Shown here piece by piece: positions 1-5,345 of a DNA stretch of 8,620 nt. The position numbers were made by a program, and so were the translations under genes. The first letter of the stretch is position 1. Every line of letters starts with the position of its first letter. Source of the stretch: Chitinophagaceae bacterium (GTDB taxonomy: Bacteria; Bacteroidota; Bacteroidia; Chitinophagales; Chitinophagaceae). The DNA lies in NCBI GenBank assembly GCA_947447815.1, contig CANFLJ010000067.1, forward strand, positions 1 to 8,620, in the 5' to 3' direction. The notes under the pieces were generated by a model. The model was not told the origin of the DNA and made no database searches. It saw only the letters and a program-made list of their open reading frames with translations.

Positions 1-1065
1 CAAAAATCAATTAATGAGGTGTGGAATAAGCGTCCTCTAATTATCAGCGGACCTTGTAGCGCTGAAACAGAAGAGCAAGTAATTGCTACTGCTCAACGTC
101 TGGCAGCTACTGGTAAAGTAGATATGCTGAGAGCGGGTATCTGGAAACCACGTACTCGTCCAGGTTCATTCGAAGGTATTGGTACCAAGGGTTTACCATG
201 GATGCAAAAAGCAAAGGCATTAACTGGCTTACCTTTTACGGTAGAAGTTGCTACTGGTAAACAAGTAGAAGATGCATTGCACTTTGGTGTAGATGTGTTA
301 TGGATTGGTGCAAGAACTACGGTTAATCCATTTAGTGTTCAGGAAGTAGCTGATGCATTGAAAGGCGTTGACATTCCCGTATTGATAAAGAACCCCATTA
401 ATCCTGATTTAGAATTGTGGCTTGGTGCTGTAGAGCGTGTTGCGAAAGCGGGTATCGATAGAATTGGTCTTATTCATAGAGGCTTTAGCTCTTATGGAAA
501 TACAGAGTACAGAAATGCACCGATGTGGCATCTGGCTATTGAAATGAAAAGAAGAAATCCTGAGTTGATGATCATTAACGATCCTTCTCATATTTCTGGT
601 AACAGAGCGATATTACATGATGTGATGCAGAAGGCAGTGGATCTTGATTTCGATGGATTTATTATTGAAACACATATCGATCCTGATAATGCCTGGAGCG
701 ATGCTAAACAACAGGTAACGCCTGAGAGATTAGCAGAAATTCTGGACAGCATTGTTTGGCGTAAAGAAGATGCAACTAATGAAGATTATCATGCTGCATT
801 AGAAAAGTTCCGTCAGCAGATAAATCAACTGGATGATGAGCTTTTACAAATTCTTAGTCAGCGTATAAAAGTGGCTGAGAAAATTGGACAATACAAGAAA
901 GACAACAACATTACTATTCTTCAGACTTCCCGTTGGAATGAAATTCTTCAAAGAGCTGTTGCTAAAGGCGACAAGCTTGGGTTGAGTCAGGAGTTTATTA
1001 CAAAATATTTAGATGCGGTACACATGGAAAGTATCAACCATCAGAATAAAATTATGAATAGTTAA
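1..1065 (+). CDS. Bifunctional DAHP synthase / chorismate mutase (5' end outside window)
   Basis: Condenses phosphoenolpyruvate and erythrose 4-phosphate to DAHP, the first shikimate-pathway step; the C-terminal domain converts chorismate to prephenate. Numbering from the GTG at 19, the type I DAHP synthase barrel covers about residues 4-248: GPCSAE (11-16), the RAGIWKPRTRPGSF stretch (38-51), IGAR (96-99), IKNP (123-126), NDPSH (187-191) and IETH (216-219). C13, H191, E217 and an Asp near 228 fit the metal ligands. Residues about 257-345 are an all-helical AroQ-type mutase with R265, R282, K293 or K294 and R305 as likely active-site residues. The frame is open back to base 1 with no stop, and homologues have a short N-terminal extension before the KRPLII strand, so the GTG at 19 is probably not the start and a few residues to perhaps twenty are missing. 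This domain order is typical of Bacteroidota, where the mutase domain is reported to mediate prephenate feedback. First gene seen of the aro cluster, 8 nt before aroB. Confidence 0.95.
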   Translation, partial: QKSINEVWNKRPLIISGPCSAETEEQVIATAQRLAATGKVDMLRAGIWKPRTRPGSFEGIGTKGLPWMQKAKALTGLPFTVEVATGKQVEDALHFGVDVLWIGARTTVNPFSVQEVADALKGVDIPVLIKNPINPDLELWLGAVERVAKAGIDRIGLIHRGFSSYGNTEYRNAPMWHLAIEMKRRNPELMIINDPSHISGNRAILHDVMQKAVDLDFDGFIIETHIDPDNAWSDAKQQVTPERLAEILDSIVWRKEDATNEDYHAALEKFRQQINQLDDELLQILSQRIKVAEKIGQYKKDNNITILQTSRWNEILQRAVAKGDKLGLSQEFITKYLDAVHMESINHQNKIMNS

Positions 1066-1073
1066 TAATTAAC

Positions 1074-2093
1074 ATGGAGAAACAAACGTATAAATTCTCG
1101 AATAGCTCAACCGACTTTTATTTTGATGGTAGCATCAACGATTTAAAAGATATAGTTGATCCAAAATATACCATCATCATAACAGATGAGAATATATACA
1201 AGGCACATACTGCCAAATTTAAAGGATACAAAACTATTACTATCCCTGCCGGGGAGAAAAATAAGGTTCAGAAAACAGTAGATACTATCATTACAAAAAT
1301 GATTGGTTTTGAAGCTGACAGAAGATCTTTTATAGTTGGTGTAGGTGGCGGCGTAGTAACCGATATTGCCGGATATGTTGCCAGCATTTATATGCGTGGT
1401 ATCCGTTTCGGATTTGTGCCTACCTCTTTATTAGGTTTGGTAGATGCAAGTATTGGCGGCAAAAATGGTATTGATGTTGGTGTTTACAAGAATATTGTAG
1501 GCTTCACAAAACAACCATCATTTATACTGCACGATTTATCTTTTCTGGATACTTTACCAAAAGCGGAATGGATAAATGGGTTTGCTGAAATCATCAAACA
1601 CGCTTGTATACAGGACGCTGATTTGTTTAAGGACTTACAGAAAAATGATCTGGAGTTTTACATGAAAAATAAGGAAGCAATATCTGCACTTATTCAATTG
1701 AATGCTCAGATTAAACTGAATGTAGTACAACATGATGAGTTTGAAAAAGCAGAACGCCGATTATTGAATTTTGGTCATACCCTTGGGCATGCACTGGAAA
1801 ATCAATATAAGCTAATGCATGGTCAGGCTGTATCTATCGGAATGGTTTATGCAGGATATATTTCTGAAAAACTATTACGTTTCAAACAAGTACCACAGAT
1901 AAAAGAAGTACTGGAAAAATATGGTCTTCCTATAGCGCTCGAATTTGATAAACAAAAGGCCTACGATGTTTTGAAAATGGACAAGAAGAGAGATCGTAAT
2001 GAAATTAATTATATTCTATTAAACAAAATAGGAAAAGCTTCTATTGAGTCTATCACATTATCACAGGTAGAGAAAATTATAGGAGCATTCTAA
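1074..2093 (+). CDS. aroB: 3-dehydroquinate synthase
   Basis: Cytosolic NAD- and metal-dependent enzyme that cyclises DAHP to 3-dehydroquinate, the second shikimate-pathway step. The 339-residue product is full length, slightly short for a family of about 340-370. The N-terminal Rossmann-like part carries the NAD-binding GVGGGVVTDIAGYVAS stretch (89-104). Then come PTSLLGLVDASIGGKNGID (116-134) with the substrate-binding lysine region, FAEIIKHA (170-177) with metal ligand E172, NFGHTLGHA (232-240) with H235, and the MHGQAV block with H249. E172, H235 and H249 match the usual Glu/His/His metal site. The ATG at 1074 follows an AT-rich leader without a clear Shine-Dalgarno, as is normal in Bacteroidota. 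Gaps of 8 nt upstream and 9 nt downstream imply one transcript with its neighbours, and the preceding gene makes its substrate. Confidence 0.97.
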   Translation: MEKQTYKFSNSSTDFYFDGSINDLKDIVDPKYTIIITDENIYKAHTAKFKGYKTITIPAGEKNKVQKTVDTIITKMIGFEADRRSFIVGVGGGVVTDIAGYVASIYMRGIRFGFVPTSLLGLVDASIGGKNGIDVGVYKNIVGFTKQPSFILHDLSFLDTLPKAEWINGFAEIIKHACIQDADLFKDLQKNDLEFYMKNKEAISALIQLNAQIKLNVVQHDEFEKAERRLLNFGHTLGHALENQYKLMHGQAVSIGMVYAGYISEKLLRFKQVPQIKEVLEKYGLPIALEFDKQKAYDVLKMDKKRDRNEINYILLNKIGKASIESITLSQVEKIIGAF

Positions 2094-2102
2094 CTAGTTC
2101 AA

Positions 2103-3422
2103 ATGGTAGTAGTAACTATTCAACCATCATCTGTAACAGGAAAAATATTTGCGCCTGCATCCAAAAGCTCTATGCAAAGAGCTTGTGCAGCTGCGTTGGT
2201 TAGTAAGGGTTCTTCCATCATTCATAATCCAGGTATTTCCAATGATGATAAAGCTGCATTGGATATCATTAAAAACCTTGGAGCAACTGCTACTTTCAAT
2301 GAGGACATTTTAACTATTGAAAGTAATGGGGTTAACCCAACAAACTCCCCTTCAGCGGATGAGAGTGTCCCTTCCATCAATTGTGGTGAAAGTGGTTTAA
2401 GTATCAGAATGTTTACCCCAATTGTTTCCTTAAGTAATCAAAGAATAGCAATCAATGGTTCCGGTAGCCTCACTACCCGTCCTATGGAATTCTTTGATGA
2501 AATTCTACCTCAGTTAGGTGTGGATGTTCAATCTAATAATGGCAGACTTCCTTTGTCTGTTCAAGGTCCGTTTATTCCAAAAGATATAGAGATAGATGGC
2601 TCCTTAAGTTCACAGTTTCTTACTGGGTTATTAATGGCTTATGCCGCATCCGAAAGTACTGGTACAGCTACTATTAAAGTAAACAATCTAAAGAGTAAAC
2701 CTTACATCGATCTCACTTTGAAAGTGATGAAAGATTTTGGTTTATTAGTTCCGGAGAATAATAATTACGAAGAATTTATCTTTAAATATCCTTCAACATC
2801 TAATTCCCCTTTAGGGGATAGGGGTGGAAATATAACCTATACTGTAGAAGGTGATTGGAGTGGTGCTGCATTCCTATTGGTAGCTGGCGCTATTACTGGT
2901 TCTATTACGGTGCAGGGATTAGACGTAAATTCAACACAGGCAGATAAAAAAATACTGGAAGCATTAAAAGATGCTGGGGCAATAATGTCCATTCAGTGTG
3001 AGGCTATTGAAATAAGTACTCCTTTATTGGGCCTAAATGCCTTTCAGTTTGATGCTACCGATTGTCCCGACCTGTTTCCTCCATTAGTAGCATTGGCTGC
3101 TTATTGTAAAGGAACAACCGTGATAGAAGGGGTAGGCAGACTAGCACACAAAGAAAGTAACCGTGCACTTACTTTGCAGGATGAGTTTGGTAAAATGGGG
3201 ATAGAAATTACCCTGCAGGACGATTTGATGCTGGTAAAAGGAACTGCTCAGTTACACGGGAATAAAGTACATTCTCACCACGATCATAGAATAGCAATGG
3301 CATGTGCTGTTGCAGGACTGAAAGCCGATGGGAATACCATTATAGAAGAAGCAGATGCTATTAATAAATCTTATCCAAACTTTTACGAACATTTGCAGAA
3401 GTTAGGAGTAAAATTATCTTAA
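2103..3422 (+). CDS. aroA: 3-phosphoshikimate 1-carboxyvinyltransferase (EPSP synthase)
   Basis: Transfers the enolpyruvyl group of PEP to shikimate 3-phosphate, the penultimate step to chorismate. Motifs along the 439 residues: PASKSSMQRA (18-27) with the K21/S22 substrate pair; NCGESGLSIRMF (93-104), the local form of the usual N-x-G-T/S-x-x-R block; GSGSLTTRPM (119-128); GSLSSQFLTGLL (166-177); DWSGAAFLL (251-259); CPDLFPP (321-327), with D323 matching the catalytic Asp; HKESNR (349-354), with E351 matching the conserved KE(T)DR Glu; and SHHDHRIAMA (391-400). Two stretches do not belong to the fold as I know it: residues about 80-91 (around N81-S82-P83) and 233-243 (around N234-S235-P236). 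Both are encoded by similar C-rich/G-rich DNA and sit in loops before conserved blocks. They leave the frame and all motifs intact, so the enzyme should be active. Gaps of 9 nt before and 3 nt after place it in the aro operon. Confidence 0.96.
   Translation: MVVVTIQPSSVTGKIFAPASKSSMQRACAAALVSKGSSIIHNPGISNDDKAALDIIKNLGATATFNEDILTIESNGVNPTNSPSADESVPSINCGESGLSIRMFTPIVSLSNQRIAINGSGSLTTRPMEFFDEILPQLGVDVQSNNGRLPLSVQGPFIPKDIEIDGSLSSQFLTGLLMAYAASESTGTATIKVNNLKSKPYIDLTLKVMKDFGLLVPENNNYEEFIFKYPSTSNSPLGDRGGNITYTVEGDWSGAAFLLVAGAITGSITVQGLDVNSTQADKKILEALKDAGAIMSIQCEAIEISTPLLGLNAFQFDATDCPDLFPPLVALAAYCKGTTVIEGVGRLAHKESNRALTLQDEFGKMGIEITLQDDLMLVKGTAQLHGNKVHSHHDHRIAMACAVAGLKADGNTIIEEADAINKSYPNFYEHLQKLGVKLS
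2328..2376 (+). repeat. Possible degenerate copy of an in-frame element in aroA
   Basis: Begins with a perfect palindrome, GGGTTAACCC (2329-2338), followed by CTCCCCTTCAGCGGATGAG (2345-2363). Bases 2345-2365 match the cleaner copy's 2804-2824 at 15 of 21 positions, and in the same reading frame (TCC CCT TCA here, TCC CCT TTA there). It encodes residues about 76-91, a Ser/Pro/Asp/Glu-rich loop just before the conserved INCGESG block, where I would expect a shorter link. That it is an inserted element is inference. Confidence 0.4.
2799..2831 (+). repeat. Small C-rich/G-rich in-frame element in aroA
   Basis: CCCC (2806-2809), TTTA, GGGG (2814-2817), ATA, GGGG (2821-2824): a compact hairpin-forming sequence flanked by TTCC and GGAA, which can also pair. 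It stands out from the A/T-rich coding sequence around it. It encodes S-N-S-P-L-G-D-R-G-G-N (233-243), a loop between a beta strand and the conserved TYTVEGDWSG block. From memory, similar CCCCTTTAGGGG-type repeats are scattered in Bacteroidota genomes, sometimes inside genes. No copy number can be read from this window. Confidence 0.55.
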
Positions 3423-3425
3423 GTC

Positions 3426-4418
3426 ATGAACGCTTTCGGACGCATATTTCGGGTAAATATTTTTGGTGAATCGCATGGCGAATCTGTCGGTATTAATATC
3501 GATGGTATACCAGCTGGATTGCCTTTGTCGGTGGATGATTTTCTGATAGATATTGAACGCAGAAAAGGAGGTACTCAAAAGGGAACTACACCAAGACAGG
3601 AATCAGATTTGCCTATTTTTAAAAGTGGTGTATTCAATGGCAAAACCACTGGCGCTCCACTAACTATTTTATTTGAAAATAATAATACCCGCAGTGGCGA
3701 CTATGCAAAGCAGAGAGACATACCGCGACCTGGGCATGCCGACTTTGTAGCCAACAAAAAGTTTGGTAATAACGAAGACTATCGTGGTGGTGGCCATTTT
3801 AGCGGAAGGCTTACGGTTGCGCTTGTTGCAGCTGGAGTGATAGCTAAGAAACTGCTGAATAATATTACTATCGTTTCTGCCATTCTGGAAATAGGAGGGG
3901 AAACTGATGTAGAAAAAGGATTACAAAAAGCAATCGATCAAAAGGATTCTATTGGAGGTATTGTGGAATGTAAAGTAAATGGATTGCCTATTGGTTTGGG
4001 CGAGCCATTTTTCGATAGTGTTGAAAGCCTTATCAGTCATGCTGTGTTTGCAATACCTGCTGTAAGAGGAATAGAATTTGGTACAGGATTTCAATCGGCA
4101 AAGATGTTTGGTGTAAATCATAATGATGCTATTAAAGATGCATCTGGAGCTACCGTTACCAATCATGCAGGTGGTGTAGTGGGCGGTATTACCAATAGCA
4201 ACGAAATGGTTTTTCGTATTGCCATCAAACCTACTTCTTCTACGCCGAAGGAGCAACAGACTTTTAACTGGGAAACAAATTCTATAGATACTTTTTCTGT
4301 AAAAGGTCGTCATGATCTTTGTATTGCACTACGTGTGCCAGTTGTACTGGAAGCTGTAACTGCAATGGTGCTGGCAGATTTGATGTTGCTGGAGCAAAGA
4401 ATACCAAGAGTACTTTAA
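3426..4418 (+). CDS. aroC: Chorismate synthase
   Basis: FMN-dependent anti-1,4-elimination of phosphate from EPSP to give chorismate, the branch point for Phe, Tyr, Trp, folate and menaquinone. Motifs in the 330 residues: the N-terminal FGESHGESVGINIDGIPAG signature (13-31), ERRKGG near 44-49, RPGHADF near 101-107 with a key His, YRGGGHFSGRLT near 119-130, the GGVVGGITNSNEMVFRIAIKPTSS region near 249-272, and GRHDLCIALRVPVVLEAV near 294-311. At 330 residues it is shorter than the common 350-390. The central block reads GGGHFSGRLT rather than the enterobacterial GGGRSSARET; I know this variant from other Bacteroidota and Clostridia, so it is probably a lineage feature. The ATG at 3426 lies 3 nt after the aroA stop, suggesting translational coupling. 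The stop codon overlaps the start of an AT-rich heptamer array. Confidence 0.96.
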   Translation: MNAFGRIFRVNIFGESHGESVGINIDGIPAGLPLSVDDFLIDIERRKGGTQKGTTPRQESDLPIFKSGVFNGKTTGAPLTILFENNNTRSGDYAKQRDIPRPGHADFVANKKFGNNEDYRGGGHFSGRLTVALVAAGVIAKKLLNNITIVSAILEIGGETDVEKGLQKAIDQKDSIGGIVECKVNGLPIGLGEPFFDSVESLISHAVFAIPAVRGIEFGTGFQSAKMFGVNHNDAIKDASGATVTNHAGGVVGGITNSNEMVFRIAIKPTSSTPKEQQTFNWETNSIDTFSVKGRHDLCIALRVPVVLEAVTAMVLADLMLLEQRIPRVL

Positions 4419-4451
4419 TTAAGAATTAAAAATTAATAATTAAGAATAAAT
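4417..4451. repeat. Heptamer array, unit AATTAAN
   Basis: Five consecutive 7-nt units: AATTAAG (4417), AATTAAA (4424), AATTAAT (4431), AATTAAG (4438) and AATAAAT (4445). The first four vary only in the last base. The array starts inside the TAA stop codon of aroC. Its function is unknown. It cannot act as a GC-rich hairpin terminator. Confidence 0.75.
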
Positions 4452-4486
4452 ACAATTCAAAAGCTCCTTTGATAAGCTGTTTTTTT

Positions 4487-4515
4487 ACTTTTTTGTTTTT
4501 CACTTTTTACTTTGA
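4487..4515. repeat. T-rich array, unit ACTTTTT, ending just before the DUF952 start
   Basis: Units ACTTTTT (4487-4493), TGTTTTTC (4494-4501, 8 nt), ACTTTTT (4502-4508) and ACTTTGA (4509-4515), four bases before the ATG at 4520. About 26 of 29 aligned positions match the array at 4947-4974, which ends three bases before the next gene's ATG. The T-rich leader may keep the ribosome-binding region unstructured. That role is inference. Confidence 0.7.
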
Positions 4516-4519
4516 AAAC

Positions 4520-4840
4520 ATGAATATAATTTATCACGTTACCTCGCAGGCTGAATGGGATACTGCTTTACTAAGTGGACAATATACTGCTCCATCTTTA
4601 GCATTGGAAGGCTTTATTCATTGTAGTACCGAACATCAGGTGGCAGGTGTGTTGGAACGATATTTTAAAGAGAAGGAGAATCTGGTAAAGCTAACCATTG
4701 ATACTGCAAGATTAACCAACCGTTTACAATACGATTTAGCCCCCTCTGTTGGTCAGGATTTTCCACATGTATATGGTACTATCAATTTAGATGCTGTGAT
4801 TAAAACAGAGCCAATACAAGGAAAGCCAATACAAATTTGA
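4520..4840 (+). CDS. DUF952 family protein
   Basis: A 106-residue cytosolic protein of the DUF952 family (PF06108). Family hallmarks are the N-terminal IIYHVTSQAEWDTA (3-16) with H6, the APSLALEGFIHCST stretch (24-37) with H34 and S36, the FPHVYGTINLDAV block (81-93) with H83 and Y85, and the usual total length of about 105-115. As I recall, DUF952 is grouped with the ADP-ribosyltransferase-like fold, with the early His and the HCS motif at the putative nucleotide pocket, but no reaction is established and I assign none. The ATG at 4520 is chosen because homology begins at MNIIYHV. The frame stays open upstream to a TTG at 4469, but that extension is translated poly-T repeat (Phe-rich) and is not part of the family. 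It lies 101 nt after aroC on the same strand with no visible terminator between, so read-through from the aro operon is possible. Confidence 0.85.
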   Translation: MNIIYHVTSQAEWDTALLSGQYTAPSLALEGFIHCSTEHQVAGVLERYFKEKENLVKLTIDTARLTNRLQYDLAPSVGQDFPHVYGTINLDAVIKTEPIQGKPIQI

Positions 4841-4873
4841 TAATTCGACAATTTGAAGATTTGATAATGAAAT
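4834..4873. repeat. Octamer array, unit AATTTGAT
   Basis: Five 8-nt units: AATTTGAT (4834), AATTCGAC (4842), AATTTGAA (4850), GATTTGAT (4858) and AATGAAAT (4866). They become less regular to the right. The first unit contains the TGA stop codon of the DUF952 gene (4838-4840), as the AATTAAN array supplies the aroC stop. Function unknown. Confidence 0.6.
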
Positions 4874-4912
4874 ACAATGAATACATTAACTGAACAGTCG
4901 TTTGCAATTTAT

Positions 4913-4975
4913 ATTCAGCTTTTAGCATTCAGCGTTCAGCATTTTTACTTTTTATTTTTCACTTTTTACTTTAAT
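4913..4975. repeat. Nine in-phase heptamers: ATTCAGC units followed by CTTTTTA units
   Basis: Reading in 7-nt steps from 4913, four units end in AGC (ATTCAGC, TTTTAGC, ATTCAGC, GTTCAGC). They run without loss of phase into five T-rich units (ATTTTTA, CTTTTTA, TTTTTCA, CTTTTTA, CTTTAAT), ending 2 nt before the ATG at 4978. Two unit types sharing one 7-nt register argue against chance low complexity. With the octamers it fills most of the 137-nt spacer. I see no protein-coding gene, terminator or good promoter in that spacer. Confidence 0.75.
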
Positions 4976-4977
4976 AC

Positions 4978-5274
4978 ATGCATCAGTTTATCGTTAATGT
5001 TTCTATGCAAATCATTCCAGTCGTTTTGGATAAACATCCTTATCTGTGGGTGGATGAAGCTATTGCCGTAATTGAACAATCAGGTGTAAAATATAAGGTC
5101 CAGGCTTTTGATACGGTATTAGAAGGTACTTACGATGAAGTAATGCAGGTAATTAAAGATGTGAACGAACGGTTTTATTCCCTTGGTTGTGCCGAGTGGA
5201 TTAGTCACTTACAAATTCAGGTAAGAAGTGGTGGCGATATCACAGGAGATGAGAAGACGGAGAAGTTTAATTGA
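4978..5274 (+). CDS. DUF77 / thiamine-binding-like small protein
   Basis: A 98-residue protein resembling the MTH1187/YkoF-type thiamine-binding family (PF01910, formerly DUF77), a small ferredoxin-like alpha/beta fold that oligomerises. Recognisable parts are the first strand VSMQIIPV (8-15), the helix WVDEAIAVIEQSG (24-36), the strand and loop YKVQAFDTVLEGTYDEVMQVI (39-59) with the typical T-x-x-E-G-x-x-D/E pattern, and the last strand ISHLQIQVRSGGD (75-87). Some members bind thiamine-related ligands, and others have no known ligand. No thiamine gene or TPP riboswitch is near, so the physiological role stays open. The ATG at 4978 was chosen because the strand begins right after it and the T-rich repeat ends just before it. 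An internal Met at residue 10 is a less likely start. Last gene of the rightward block, followed by a strong hairpin. Confidence 0.8.
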   Translation: MHQFIVNVSMQIIPVVLDKHPYLWVDEAIAVIEQSGVKYKVQAFDTVLEGTYDEVMQVIKDVNERFYSLGCAEWISHLQIQVRSGGDITGDEKTEKFN

Positions 5275-5293
5275 TTACTTTTAGGTATTTACC

Positions 5294-5331
5294 AAAAGTC
5301 CCCGAAGTATTAACTATTGGGGACTTTTTTT
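5294..5331. terminator. Intrinsic terminator between convergent genes
   Basis: AAAAGTCCCC (5294-5303) pairs perfectly with GGGGACTTTT (5319-5328) around a 15-nt loop. Rightward, the stem is followed by T-rich sequence (5325-5331), which ends the transcript from the aro/small-gene side. The A-run on the left gives four T residues on the minus strand, so it may also stop galE transcripts, whose stop codon is at 5346. No other terminator lies between 4419 and here. Confidence 0.85.
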
Positions 5332-5345
5332 ATATTTAAATAATC

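Noticed and set aside
3781..3840. GGGHFSGRLT in AroC as a damaged active site
   Set aside because: It differs from the enterobacterial GGGRSSARET, but I know it as a lineage variant in Bacteroidota and Clostridia; all other motifs are intact.
3921..4313. 130-codon open frame on the minus strand inside aroC
   Set aside because: Antisense to a clearly conserved enzyme; the product is Ser/Arg/Cys/His-rich with no recognisable domain.
4508..4514. TACTTTG before the DUF952 start as a -7 promoter element
   Set aside because: The spacer inside the motif is one base short and there is no TTTG at a suitable distance upstream; it is better explained as part of the repeat.
4469..4519. N-terminal extension of the DUF952 protein from a TTG at 4469
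   Set aside because: The extension is translated T-rich repeat (Phe/Leu-rich) and lies outside the family; the ATG at 4520 coincides with the start of homology.
4419..4977. CRISPR array or RNA gene in the repeat-rich spacers
   Set aside because: The units are 7-8 nt without spacers, and no stable RNA fold or leader is seen.
4877..5071. 64-codon open frame on the plus strand overlapping the DUF77 gene
   Set aside because: It reads through the heptamer array and then an alternative frame of the DUF77 gene; Phe-rich, with no family resemblance.
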